Shown here: one piece after another, positions 43,192 through 52,345 of the stretch | Position numbering within the stretch: the first letter of the stretch is position 1 | Layout of the letters: each line of letters begins with the position of its first letter | Assembly (NCBI RefSeq): GCF_016679925.1 | Contig: NZ_JAEQBW010000007.1 | Coordinates: forward strand, 62,001-126,000 | Length of the DNA stretch: 64,000 nt | Direction of reading: 5' to 3' | DNA from: Marivirga aurantiaca | GTDB lineage: Bacteria; Bacteroidota; Bacteroidia; Cytophagales; Cyclobacteriaceae | Made by a program: the position numbers and the translations under genes | The notes under the pieces: generated by a model | Seen by the model: the letters and a program-made list of their open reading frames with translations, nothing else | Told to the model about the DNA's origin: nothing | Database searches by the model: none

Positions 43192-44766
43192 TTATTCTGC
43201 TTCTGAAGTGGCTTGCTGTGTCCTCAATTGCTCCTTTCTTCTCATCTCTTCCTGAGTAGCTTCTAATTCCTCCATGTTTTGCCTTAGTTCTTCTTCCTGC
43301 GCCCTCATTTCTTCGGCCTGTGATTGCATCTTCTCCAACAGTAGCTTAGTTATTTGATTGTTTTGGGCTGTGGCAATTGCCGAGGCAATATATTCACCAG
43401 CTTTTTCTAAGAAACTGACTTCATGTTCTTCCAGTTTTTTGAAAGAGGCTAATTCAATTATTGCCTGTACTTTTTCATTGTATTTCATAGGGACTATTAC
43501 CAGGCATTCAGGAGTGGCATCTCCAAGTCCGGAAGTAATATAAGTATACTTCTGAGGGATTTCGGTGAGTACAAGAGTTTCCTTTTCCAAATAGATTTGC
43601 CCAACCAAACCTTGTCCAATATCTACTCTCTTATTAATGAATTTTTTACGATCAAATGCATAAACAGCTGAAAGAATAAGGTGATCGTCATCTGAATCCT
43701 CATTTTCTGCTAAGACAAAAAGGCTTCCTTGTTGGGCATCAATATATTTGGTTAAATATTTAGTTACCTCATAAGTTAACTCTTTAATATCCTGCTCGCT
43801 GTTCCTTATCACTTCTGTTAATTTGGACAATCCTTCAGTAGACCAAATCCTCTTCTTGTTTTCCAGGTCTACCTTTTCCATTTTCTCTTTCATACTGATC
43901 AGCTGACCAGCTAAATTATCTTTATTTAAATCAGAATTTTCTTCATCCAGACCTTCCCATTTTACCTGATAGTCTCCGGAGGACACTTTAGTAACATAGT
44001 TAGCCGCCTTTTTTAGGTTTTCTATTGAGCTATTTAATATTTTCTCGGCTCCTCTGAATTGAGTATCCCCATCATTAAATAGATATCTTTTATTATTTTC
44101 CCTGAGGTTGATCAATAATGCTATTCGGTCTTTATGTTCCTTTCTTAGCTTCATTAAAACCAGAATCAATGTAGGGATCCCTATCAGTAATAATAATAAC
44201 TGCACGATTGTATTTCTTGAAATGGCACTTTCATAACGTTCTTCAGCCTCGTTCACCAATTCATCTTCAAATGCATTAAGTCTCTTACTAAAAGCATCAT
44301 TAATGGGCCAGAAAGTCCTTCCAAAATCATTTGAGAGGATCGCCAGGTACGCATCCATATCGTCATTTTTTAAATGTGTCACCATTTTCTCGTACATGTC
44401 GGCATATTTATGGAAGCCTGCCTTTAATTTAGGGTAATTTTCAGGATCACTATAGCCCTGAATAGCAAACAAACTGTCTAATTTGTGAAAATTTTCTCTA
44501 TTGGCCTTTCTGGCATCCTCAATGCTCCAAAATAGAAAATTGTCATTGCGTATGAGGGCATAACCTCTGGCACTTATATCCATCTGCCTCATATTTAACA
44601 TGGTTTCTTCCATTACTACAGAAACCATATTGGATTGTTCTTTCACTTCCAGTGCATGGCTCATGACTTTTCGGTTATAAAAAGAAAGTATCACACTTAG
44701 GAGAATAAGTCCGGATACAGTATAGATGCCGATTGATATTAGGTGTTTTTGAAAAAAGTTTCTCAT
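43192..44766 (-). CDS. CHASE3-GAF sensor protein without kinase or cyclase output domain
   Basis: The 524-aa protein has an N-terminal membrane helix (about 10-30), a CHASE3-like periplasmic region (35-185; RQMDISARGYALIRNDNFL) and a second helix (about 190-207). A HAMP-like stretch, a GAF domain (about 320-470; DIGQGLVGQIYLEKETLVL, CLVIVPMKYNEKVQAIIELAS) and a Glu-rich coiled coil (480-524) follow. No histidine-kinase, GGDEF or phosphatase domain is present. The coiled coil resembles the linker that normally leads into a kinase, so it may act as a scaffold or partner subunit. A single gene. Confidence 0.82.
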   Translation of the reverse strand: MRNFFQKHLISIGIYTVSGLILLSVILSFYNRKVMSHALEVKEQSNMVSVVMEETMLNMRQMDISARGYALIRNDNFLFWSIEDARKANRENFHKLDSLFAIQGYSDPENYPKLKAGFHKYADMYEKMVTHLKNDDMDAYLAILSNDFGRTFWPINDAFSKRLNAFEDELVNEAEERYESAISRNTIVQLLLLLIGIPTLILVLMKLRKEHKDRIALLINLRENNKRYLFNDGDTQFRGAEKILNSSIENLKKAANYVTKVSSGDYQVKWEGLDEENSDLNKDNLAGQLISMKEKMEKVDLENKKRIWSTEGLSKLTEVIRNSEQDIKELTYEVTKYLTKYIDAQQGSLFVLAENEDSDDDHLILSAVYAFDRKKFINKRVDIGQGLVGQIYLEKETLVLTEIPQKYTYITSGLGDATPECLVIVPMKYNEKVQAIIELASFKKLEEHEVSFLEKAGEYIASAIATAQNNQITKLLLEKMQSQAEEMRAQEEELRQNMEELEATQEEMRRKEQLRTQQATSEAE

Positions 44767-45060
44767 AGCCTACAGTAATCCCTGGTTTATTTCAACTGAA
44801 ATTAATGTTAATTTATGAAAAAGAAAAATGTATCAAAAATATAGCCTATTCCCTCCTGGTAACTTTTAAGCTCAAATTGCATTTTTGAGAGACTTGAAAT
44901 TTTTTCAATGAATGAACCAAAATGTACTTATGTAAATATGTACCTATTGCTTAACCCATCCAACTCTATTTTTCGCCAATAAAATAATTGTACTCCTATT
45001 GTTTTAGATAATGTAGAGAAAAGCTGTATTTTCATTTTTAATAAACTAAACAAATACATT

Positions 45061-48000
45061 ATGATCAAACAAATATTCATTGCATGTTTATGCTTTGTGG
45101 TGTTTTCATCTAATGCACAAGAAACTTTTCAGGTGAACGGTGTGAAAGATGATAGAACCAACTTACATGCTTTTACCAATGCTACTTTACATGTGGACTA
45201 TCAAACCACAATGGAAAATGCAATTTTAGTAATAAAGGATAATAAAGTAATTGCATTGGGGACTGACATAGCAGTTCCTCAAGGTGCTATTGTACATGAT
45301 TTGTCGGGTAAACATATTTATCCATCCTTTATCGAATTGTCAAGCGATATTGGCTTACCAAAACAGAAATCAGAGAGGGCAAGAGCTCCTCAGTTAGACC
45401 CTAAAACATCAGGTGCTTTTAATGCAAATGATGCAATAAAGGCGTATTTCAATGCTGTAGATGAATATTCAATTAGTAAATCTGATGCTGAAAAATTGAG
45501 AAAGGCCGGCTTTGGAGCTGCACTTTCCCATAGTAAAGATGGATTGGTAAGGGGTACAGGTGTTTTTGTGGCCTTGAGGGAAGATGCTGAGAATAAAGTA
45601 ATATTAAAAGAGCGGGTTTCTTCGCATTTTTCTTTTGATAAAGGAAGTTCAACTCAAGATAATCCCAGTTCATTAATGGGAGCCATTGCATTAATCAAGC
45701 AAACTTATTTTGATGCTGATTGGTATACCAATCAGGATGAAATGGTTGATTTATCTCTGCAAGCATTCAACGATAATAAAGGCTTGCCCCAGTTTTTTGA
45801 TGCAGGAGTAGATAAGTTGTATTTATTACGTGCTGACCGATTAGGAGATGAAATGGGTATACAATACATTATTAAAGGGGCAGGAGATGAATATCAACGG
45901 CTTAATGAAATAAAGAAAACCAATGCCAAATTAATTGTTCCGGTTAATTTTCCGGATGCCTATGATGTGGAAGATCCGCTGGATGCACTTAATGTAAATC
46001 TTGAAGATATGAAGCATTGGGAATTGGCTCCTTACAATTTAAAAAGATTAGCTGACGCTGGGATTGATTTTACAGTTACTTCCGATGGGCTTAAAGATGC
46101 GGCTAAATTGGCAGAAATGATGGAAAAAGCTATTGAAGCTGGTTTGTCTGAGGAATTGGCATTAAAGGCACTTACCTATACACCTGCCAAATTGATTAGT
46201 ATGGAGAAAAGTATTGGGAGTCTTAAAAATGGAATGATAGCTAATTTCATTATTACTGATGGTAGCCCTTTCAGAAAGAAAACTAAAATTTATGAGAATT
46301 GGGTACAAGGCCATCAGCATAGCTATGTTGACCTGATTAAAAAGGACCTTTCAGGTAATTACCAGCTAACTCTGGCAGGAAAGAATTATGACTTGCAGGT
46401 AAGTGGCGAGCCGGACAAGCCTGAATTTAAGGTTGTACTTAATGATTCCACCAAAATTGATGTAAAATCTAATGTAGCTAAAGAGCTTATCAGCATGTCT
46501 TTTAAACTAGATACTGCAAAAGAAGCTACTGGTAAAATCAGATTATCAGGGTGGTTGACAGAGAAAGGAATGTCAGGAAATGCAGAGTTACCTGATGGCA
46601 ATTGGGTTAAATGGACAGCCTCAAGAACAGGAGATGTTGAAGCCAAAGAGGGAGAAAAGGAAAAAAAGGAGGAGAACGAGGAAAAGAATGCTGATGAAGC
46701 AGGTTCCTTATTATATCCTTTTGTAGCTCATGGAAAAGCCACAAAACCTACTTCAGAAACCATTTTAATTAAAAATGCAACAGTTTGGACCAATGAAGCG
46801 GATGGTGTTTTAGAAAATACTGATGTATTGCTTCAGAATGGGAAGATTTCACAAATTGGAAAAAATTTATCTGCTTCGGGAGCTAAAGAAATTGATGGAA
46901 CAGGAAAGCATTTAACTGCTGGCATTATTGACGAACATTCACATATTGCTATCAGTCGCGGAGTGAATGAAGGTTCAGAGGCTGTTACGTCAGAAGTGAA
47001 CATTGAAGACGTGGTTGATTCTGAGGATGTCAATATTTATAGACAATTATCAGGTGGAGTTACTACTTCTCATTTATTACATGGTTCTGCTAATCCAATT
47101 GGAGGCAGATCGGCTATCATTAAATTGAAATGGGGTTATAGCCCGGAAGAAATGAAGGTTAGTTGGGCTGATAAATACATTAAATTTGCTTTAGGCGAAA
47201 ATGTAAAACAATCTAATTGGGGAGAACAAAACACAGTGAGATTCCCACAAACGCGAATGGGAGTGGAGCAGGTTTTTATAGATGCTTTTACTCGTGCCAG
47301 GGAATACGAAAAGGAGTGGAACACTTACAATTCTTTATCTAAAAAAGAAAAAGCAAATGCAGTTGCTCCACGCAGAAATATTGAATTGGAAACACTTGTT
47401 GAAATCTTAAATGAGGAACGATTTATTTCTTGCCACTCTTATGTGCAGTCCGAAATAAATATGTTGATGCATGTTGCTGAAAAATTTGATTTCAGAATCA
47501 ATACTTTTACCCACATATTGGAAGGCTATAAGTTGGCTGACAAGATGAAAGAACAGGGAATAGGTGGATCCACTTTTGCTGATTGGTGGGCTTACAAATT
47601 TGAAGTGAATGATGCCATACCTTATAATGCAGCTTTAATGCACGGAGAAGGTGTGGTGACAGCCATTAACTCAGATGATGCGGAGATGGGAAGAAGATTG
47701 AACCAGGAAGCCGGGAAAACAATCAAGTATGGAGGAGTTGAAGAGGAAGAAGCATTGAAAATGGTAACCCTTAATCCTGCCAGATTATTACATTTGGATG
47801 AACGTCTGGGAAGTATCAAAAAAGGAAAAGATGCTGATGTGGTATTATGGAGCGATCATCCATTATCGATTTATGCCAAGGCAGAGAAAACCATTATTGA
47901 AGGAGCTATTTTCTATGATATAGAGCAGGAGGCACAGGGAATGAAAGATATTCAGGCTGAAAGGGCACGACTAATAGCCAAAATGCAAGGGGAAAAGAAA

Positions 48001-48090
48001 AATGGAAAGAAGACACAGGAAGCAAAACCTAAGTCTCAAATTATCTACCACTGCGAAACTGAAATCGAAAATTATTCATCTTTAAAATAA
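45061..48090 (+). CDS. Secreted two-domain amidohydrolase-family protein
   Basis: The 1009-aa protein has a signal peptide (MIKQIFIACLCFVVFSSNAQ) and two amidohydrolase-like halves. The C-terminal half (about 575-990) keeps metal ligands: HxH at H626/H628 (IIDEHSHIA), H792, H818 and D872 (INSDDAEMG). The N-terminal half (about 25-430) has the fold markers (NGMIANFIITDGSPF) but at the HxH place reads YPSFIELSSDIG, so it cannot bind metal in the standard way. A basic/acidic linker (540-560) lies between. The substrate is unknown; related enzymes act on peptides or cyclic amides. Followed 7 nt later by a second family member. Confidence 0.87.
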   Translation: MIKQIFIACLCFVVFSSNAQETFQVNGVKDDRTNLHAFTNATLHVDYQTTMENAILVIKDNKVIALGTDIAVPQGAIVHDLSGKHIYPSFIELSSDIGLPKQKSERARAPQLDPKTSGAFNANDAIKAYFNAVDEYSISKSDAEKLRKAGFGAALSHSKDGLVRGTGVFVALREDAENKVILKERVSSHFSFDKGSSTQDNPSSLMGAIALIKQTYFDADWYTNQDEMVDLSLQAFNDNKGLPQFFDAGVDKLYLLRADRLGDEMGIQYIIKGAGDEYQRLNEIKKTNAKLIVPVNFPDAYDVEDPLDALNVNLEDMKHWELAPYNLKRLADAGIDFTVTSDGLKDAAKLAEMMEKAIEAGLSEELALKALTYTPAKLISMEKSIGSLKNGMIANFIITDGSPFRKKTKIYENWVQGHQHSYVDLIKKDLSGNYQLTLAGKNYDLQVSGEPDKPEFKVVLNDSTKIDVKSNVAKELISMSFKLDTAKEATGKIRLSGWLTEKGMSGNAELPDGNWVKWTASRTGDVEAKEGEKEKKEENEEKNADEAGSLLYPFVAHGKATKPTSETILIKNATVWTNEADGVLENTDVLLQNGKISQIGKNLSASGAKEIDGTGKHLTAGIIDEHSHIAISRGVNEGSEAVTSEVNIEDVVDSEDVNIYRQLSGGVTTSHLLHGSANPIGGRSAIIKLKWGYSPEEMKVSWADKYIKFALGENVKQSNWGEQNTVRFPQTRMGVEQVFIDAFTRAREYEKEWNTYNSLSKKEKANAVAPRRNIELETLVEILNEERFISCHSYVQSEINMLMHVAEKFDFRINTFTHILEGYKLADKMKEQGIGGSTFADWWAYKFEVNDAIPYNAALMHGEGVVTAINSDDAEMGRRLNQEAGKTIKYGGVEEEEALKMVTLNPARLLHLDERLGSIKKGKDADVVLWSDHPLSIYAKAEKTIIEGAIFYDIEQEAQGMKDIQAERARLIAKMQGEKKNGKKTQEAKPKSQIIYHCETEIENYSSLK

Positions 48091-48097
48091 GCTGATT

Positions 48098-49411
48098 ATG
48101 TTAAAATTATTTAAATATATTATTGGTGTTTCTTTCTTTGTGGGTATCAGTCATGTGAGTATTGCTCAGGTGCCTGCTCCCGGAACAAAGCAGGAAAAAC
48201 CTATAGCTATCATGAATGCTGTAGCTCATTTAGGTACAGGTGAAGTGATTCAGAATTCTGTAATCACTTTTGCAGATGGTAAATTAACTAATGTGGCCGA
48301 TGCGACAGTCATTCGTCTTGATCTTTCTCAATATGAAGTAATCAATGCTGAGGGAATGCACGCATATCCAGGCTTGATAGCTTCAAATACTATTGTTGGT
48401 CTGGAGGAAATCGCTGCAGTACGTTCTACAAGGGACCAGGCAGAGACGGGAGATTTCAATCCCAATGTTCGTGCTTTGATTGCCTACAATACAGATTCAG
48501 AAATTATTCCGACCACTCGTTTTAATGGTATTTTGTATGCTCAGACTACCCCTAGAAGTGGAAGGATATCTGGTAGTTCTTCTGTAATGGATCTGGATGC
48601 CTGGAACTGGGAGGATGGGGTATTGAAAGCTGACGAGGGTATCCATCTTAACTGGCCTACAAAACTACTTTCTCCGAGATGGTGGACTGGGGAAACTGAA
48701 TGGCGGGAGAATAAAAAGTATGATGAGCAATATACAGAAGTTGAAAAGTTTTTTAAAGATGCTGCTTCTTACAATAATATCTCACAACCTGAAGTAACTA
48801 ATCTTAAAATGGAAGCTATGAAAGGGCTTTTTGACGGATCGAAAAGTCTGTATATCCATACTGACAGAGCGAAGGAGATAGTTGAGTCAGTAAAATTTGC
48901 CCAAAGAATGGGAGTTAGCAAAATTGTTGTAGTAGGAGCGGGGCAGGCCTTTTATGTAAAAGACTTCTTAAAGGATAATGATATTGCGGTTATTTTGGAA
49001 GACACTCATCGTTTACCCGATAGAACTGCTGATGAGGTTGACTTACCGTATAAACTACCATTCCTTCTGAAAGAAGCCGGCCTAAAGGTGGCAATAGGAC
49101 AGTGGGATGAAGTAATGAAGGTGCGAAATTTACCTTTTGGTGCCGGAACGGCTGCAGCTTATGGATTGGGCAAGGAAGAAGCTTTAAAGATGGTGACATT
49201 GAATCCTGCGGAAATTATGGGTGTTTCTGACAAAATCGGATCATTGGAAGTGGGGAAAATTGCTTCAATAGTAGTCTCTGAGGGAGATTTACTGGATATG
49301 AAATCCAATAAATTGGCTTATGTTTTTATTGAAGGGAGAAGAGTTACCCTGGAAGCACATCAACAGAGGTTATACCAAAAATTCAAGGATAAATACGAAA
49401 ATCAGAAGTAA
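48098..49411 (+). CDS. Secreted amidohydrolase-like protein lacking the HxH metal motif
   Basis: The 437-aa protein has a signal peptide (about 1-24, ending SIAQ) and an amidohydrolase-type sequence (AYPGLIASNTIVGLEEIAAVRSTRDQ and, near the end, EEALKMVTLNPAEIMGVSDKIGSLEVGKIASIVV). The strand that should end in HxH reads IASNT, and no His/His/Asp set is visible. It is probably inactive as a hydrolase by itself, and may pair with the preceding 1009-aa protein, whose N-terminal half is similar in this loss. The two are 7 nt apart and surely co-transcribed. Confidence 0.82.
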   Translation: MLKLFKYIIGVSFFVGISHVSIAQVPAPGTKQEKPIAIMNAVAHLGTGEVIQNSVITFADGKLTNVADATVIRLDLSQYEVINAEGMHAYPGLIASNTIVGLEEIAAVRSTRDQAETGDFNPNVRALIAYNTDSEIIPTTRFNGILYAQTTPRSGRISGSSSVMDLDAWNWEDGVLKADEGIHLNWPTKLLSPRWWTGETEWRENKKYDEQYTEVEKFFKDAASYNNISQPEVTNLKMEAMKGLFDGSKSLYIHTDRAKEIVESVKFAQRMGVSKIVVVGAGQAFYVKDFLKDNDIAVILEDTHRLPDRTADEVDLPYKLPFLLKEAGLKVAIGQWDEVMKVRNLPFGAGTAAAYGLGKEEALKMVTLNPAEIMGVSDKIGSLEVGKIASIVVSEGDLLDMKSNKLAYVFIEGRRVTLEAHQQRLYQKFKDKYENQK

Positions 49412-49424
49412 GAAATTGATTCAA

Positions 49425-49464
49425 AAAGACTGTTTCAAGTGTAAGCAGAGGCGGTCTTTTTTTT
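49425..49464 (+). terminator. Rho-independent terminator after the amidohydrolase pair
   Basis: An imperfect stem AAAGACTG/CGGTCTTT with one T-G pair is followed by a T run, about 15 nt after the stop. Confidence 0.7.
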
Positions 49465-49538
49465 AAAATCAAAAATCTGCTTATTATTTCGTTTTGAACA
49501 TATAAAACATTTACCACAAGAGCAACCTAGTGAAAGAC

Positions 49539-49580
49539 AATAAAAAGAGGCTGAACATTTTTGTTCAGCCTCTTTTTATT
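49539..49580. terminator. Bidirectional terminator between convergent amidohydrolase and DUF4097 genes
   Basis: Perfect inverted repeat AATAAAAAGAGGCTGAAC / GTTCAGCCTCTTTTTATT with a short loop; A and T tracts on each side serve both directions. Confidence 0.9.
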
Positions 49581-49630
49581 ATTTGAAAAACATTTTCAAC
49601 ATCTTATTTAGAAAATGTTCTTTGGCTACT

Positions 49631-50698
49631 TTAGTTTATCTTGATTTTAGCATTACCATAAGTAGTATGAATCGCCACACGGCCTTTACTTGAACTTCCT
49701 TCACCTACTGTACCTTTAAATTCTTTTTCAAAATCCTTTTCAATTCTGGTATTGAATGTGGACTTGCTTTCAGGATAGATGAAATCACCAAAGCTGGTTG
49801 TAACATGTACTTGTACCATGATTCCTGATTCAAAATTAAGAGTTACTCCTGAGAATTCTGTCTTCAAAATGATCTCTTCAAAATCTTTAGAGATATTATC
49901 AACTTCCAGGTTACCACTTACATAAGAAGCTTTTAAATCTAAAGTTTTATTTAGCTGCTTTATTTGTACTCCTGAAAATTCACTTTTTCCCCTAAGAACA
50001 TCGATCCTCCCTATTTTTAGATCACCGTATTTCCCATCTAAAGCAATGTTTTTTGCTGTATTTATGTCAACTTTAGAAAAAGAACTTTTCAATTCTATAT
50101 CCCCGGCATTTTGCAGATTGAACCGATCAGCATATTCAATTATCACATTACCTCCTTCAATAGATTGTACATCTCCATTACCAAAAGCCAGTTTTAACAT
50201 GATTTCCCTGATTTTACCCATGGATAGGTTACCATATTCCACATGAAGGTCAATGGGACCGTTATAATCTTGTATGGCAAAATTCCCAAAACTATTTTTG
50301 ATTTTTAAGGAATGATTGTCAGGTATTTTTACTTCGTAATTAATCTCAAATTTTTTGCCTGAACCATTCATATTGATACTGCCTTTCTTGAATAGCGTTT
50401 TTATAGCTACTATATCTGATTTAGCACTTTCCTCAATTTGTACTTTTTCCCTTATCTTTTGAGCTTCTTTTTCTGATAAGCCTGTTAGAACCAGTTCTAC
50501 ATTGATGGAAAATTCTTGTTTACTCCAGGTTGATACTGTGATATTTCCAAATTGATTGTTTAAATCCAACGAGGTGCTTTTGCTTACCGGATAGTTTTTA
50601 TCGAGTAAAACAGTAGTTTCCTGTGCTTTGCCAACAAAGCTTAATAGTAAGAAACTTATTAAAATAACAATGCTATATATGTTTTTCATCTTTTTCAT
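49631..50698 (-). CDS. Exported DUF4097-type beta-helical protein (ECF-operon effector)
   Basis: Start taken at ATG 50698 (MKKMKNIYS); ATG 50689 is the alternative. The about 355-aa product has a signal peptide (about 1-25) and a repetitive beta-rich body (IKNSFGNFAIQDYNGPIDLHVEYGN) typical of DUF4097/DUF2154-like adhesin-type proteins, with no catalytic motif. Such proteins are common last genes of ECF sigma/anti-sigma operons in Bacteroidota and may report envelope stress or bind the anti-sigma factor. It overlaps the anti-sigma gene by 26 nt. Confidence 0.8.
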   Translation of the reverse strand: MKKMKNIYSIVILISFLLLSFVGKAQETTVLLDKNYPVSKSTSLDLNNQFGNITVSTWSKQEFSINVELVLTGLSEKEAQKIREKVQIEESAKSDIVAIKTLFKKGSINMNGSGKKFEINYEVKIPDNHSLKIKNSFGNFAIQDYNGPIDLHVEYGNLSMGKIREIMLKLAFGNGDVQSIEGGNVIIEYADRFNLQNAGDIELKSSFSKVDINTAKNIALDGKYGDLKIGRIDVLRGKSEFSGVQIKQLNKTLDLKASYVSGNLEVDNISKDFEEIILKTEFSGVTLNFESGIMVQVHVTTSFGDFIYPESKSTFNTRIEKDFEKEFKGTVGEGSSSKGRVAIHTTYGNAKIKIN

Positions 50699-51221
50699 TT
50701 TTTTGTGTGTTTGAGTGTTGTTGTACTTCTTCCAATATTTCCAATTGTTCATTTAGGATCTCAATTTGTGTTCTAAGGTTCCAGATCATAGCATCTATTA
50801 TTTTTTGGTGCGGAACGCCTTGCTTTAGCTGCTGTTTTAATGATTCGTAATTTTTCTGTAACTCATTCAGATCCTCATGAATAGGATAATCTATCTGATC
50901 AGATTTCTCTTTCACTAATTGCGATTTATTAGCAATAGTATAGGTGTAATACTTTTCTATTTCTTCATAGCTTCTGCCATTTACCGTCAACCTTTCCAGC
51001 TGATCCACTTTTTGATTGAGCTCATACCTATCCATTATCAGCCATCCCACAGCCAGTAAGAGTACAATAGAAGCAGCGGCAAGCCAGTTGAAACTATTCT
51101 TCTTTTTAGGTTTTATTTTCCTTTCAATAGCATCCCATGAAACTTCATGATTGAAGTCTTCTTCAAAGGCATTTCTATTTTTGCCAATAAAATCTTCCAG
51201 TTTATCCCTATCTGTTTTCAT
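50673..51221 (-). CDS. Probable membrane anti-sigma factor
   Basis: The 182-aa protein has a cytosolic N-terminal segment (FEEDFNHEVSWDAIERKIK, typical of Bacteroidota anti-sigma regions), one membrane helix (about 46-63) and a periplasmic coiled coil (about 70-170). The Cys/His of zinc-binding anti-sigma factors is absent. Its position directly behind the ECF sigma gene, with a 14-nt overlap, supports the role. A gene for a DUF4097 protein overlaps its 3' end. Confidence 0.75.
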   Translation of the reverse strand: MKTDRDKLEDFIGKNRNAFEEDFNHEVSWDAIERKIKPKKKNSFNWLAAASIVLLLAVGWLIMDRYELNQKVDQLERLTVNGRSYEEIEKYYTYTIANKSQLVKEKSDQIDYPIHEDLNELQKNYESLKQQLKQGVPHQKIIDAMIWNLRTQIEILNEQLEILEEVQQHSNTQKNEKDEKHI

Positions 51222-51759
51222 ATTGTTTGAGAATTTCCTTTAACTTGATTTTAGCCCTGTGAAATTGTGATTTAGATGTGCTTTCTGAGATGCCGAGGAT
51301 TTGAGCTATTTCTTTGTGTTCAAATCCTTCGAATAAATACATACTGCACACCACCCTAAAGCCATCAGGAAGCATCATAATAGCTTTTTTTACCTTTTCT
51401 ACCGTGAAATCTATCTCCTGCCAATCTATTTCCTCCGGTTCCTCTATATCAATTCCATCAATATCATTGGAGATCATTTCTTTTTTCTTTCTTATACAAT
51501 CCAGCGCTTGATTGATAACAATTCTTTTGAGCCATGCTCCAAAATTTGCCTGATACTCGAATTGATTGATTTTACTATAAGCTTTTATGAAAGCTTCCTG
51601 GAGGATATCCTGAGCTTCCTCCTCTGCCTTTATAATGCGAAGTGCCACATTGTACATTGCCTTTGCATATAATTGATAGAGTTTGCCAAATGCCTGGTGG
51701 TCGCCTGCTTTACAGCTTTCAATCAATTCCTGATGAATATTTATAGTAGTTGTTTCCAA
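51208..51759 (-). CDS. RNA polymerase ECF-type sigma-70 factor
   Basis: The 183-aa protein has the region 2 motif (EAQDILQEAFIKAYSKINQFE, NFGAWLKRIVINQALD) and region 4 HTH (LPDGFRVVCSMYLFEGFEHKEIAQILGISESTSKSQFHRAKIKL). It lacks regions 1 and 3, as ECF factors do. It drives an operon with a membrane anti-sigma factor and a DUF4097 protein, probably autoregulated. The signal is unknown. Confidence 0.94.
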   Translation of the reverse strand: METTTINIHQELIESCKAGDHQAFGKLYQLYAKAMYNVALRIIKAEEEAQDILQEAFIKAYSKINQFEYQANFGAWLKRIVINQALDCIRKKKEMISNDIDGIDIEEPEEIDWQEIDFTVEKVKKAIMMLPDGFRVVCSMYLFEGFEHKEIAQILGISESTSKSQFHRAKIKLKEILKQYENR

Positions 51760-52195
51760 TTTTTATATTTATCTGCTTCAAAGACTTCCAGATTTTGGAA
51801 AGGTTGCTTTGGCAATAAAATAAATTGCATAAAATTACTGGCTATTAAAATTATAGAGGATAATAATTTAGCAAATTAACTGTTTTCAAAATAAAGCGGG
51901 TTATAAAGTAGTGGCAAGGAGCAGATGCAGTGAAAGAGAAAATGCTATTAGAACCAAGAAAGGAAGATTAATTTTTATTTTGAACCGACAGGAGTGAGGC
52001 ATTCAACATGGTTAAGTGAAGCATAATTATTATCTCATCTTTTTTATCCTTCTCCAAAAAGGAAGTTATTTTGACTTAACGGCATTAGCTGAGCATCAAT
52101 AAATTGTTAATTTATTGAATTAAAAATATATAAGATTTTATTTTTTAAATTTTTGCCCTTATATTTGAGACATAGGTATTAAAATTTGTGTAATC
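51760..52195. other. Intergenic region between ECF sigma operon and small lipoprotein gene
   Basis: A stretch of 436 nt with no ORF of coding character. It must hold the promoter of the sigma operon (minus) and of the 42-aa lipoprotein (plus). TATATTTG at 52160-52167 fits the -7 box, 28 nt before the lipoprotein ATG, but no -33 TTTG is at the right distance. No RNA-like structure was recognised. Confidence 0.4.
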
Positions 52196-52324
52196 ATGAA
52201 AAAATTGTTCTTAATAGTGTTAGCAGGCTTGTTCCTGGGTGCTTGTGCACAGAAAACCTGCCCTACTTATGCATCTAATGATGTAAAAAATGAAGTCGAC
52301 ACAGTTATAGAGAATAAAATATAA
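52196..52324 (+). CDS. Very small lipoprotein (42 aa)
   Basis: An ORF of 42 codons plus stop. It starts MKKLFLIVLAGLFLGACAQ, an N-terminal hydrophobic stretch with lipobox LGAC and acylated Cys17. The mature part KTCPTYASNDVKNEVDTVIENKI is short and polar. Signal-peptide character and a TATATTTG box upstream argue that it is real. Similar CxTY-type mini-lipoproteins occur in Bacteroidota. No function is known. It is divergent from the sigma operon and convergent with the REC-AAA+ gene at 52346. Confidence 0.68.
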   Translation: MKKLFLIVLAGLFLGACAQKTCPTYASNDVKNEVDTVIENKI

Positions 52325-52345
52325 GTGCATAAAGTATAGATAAAA

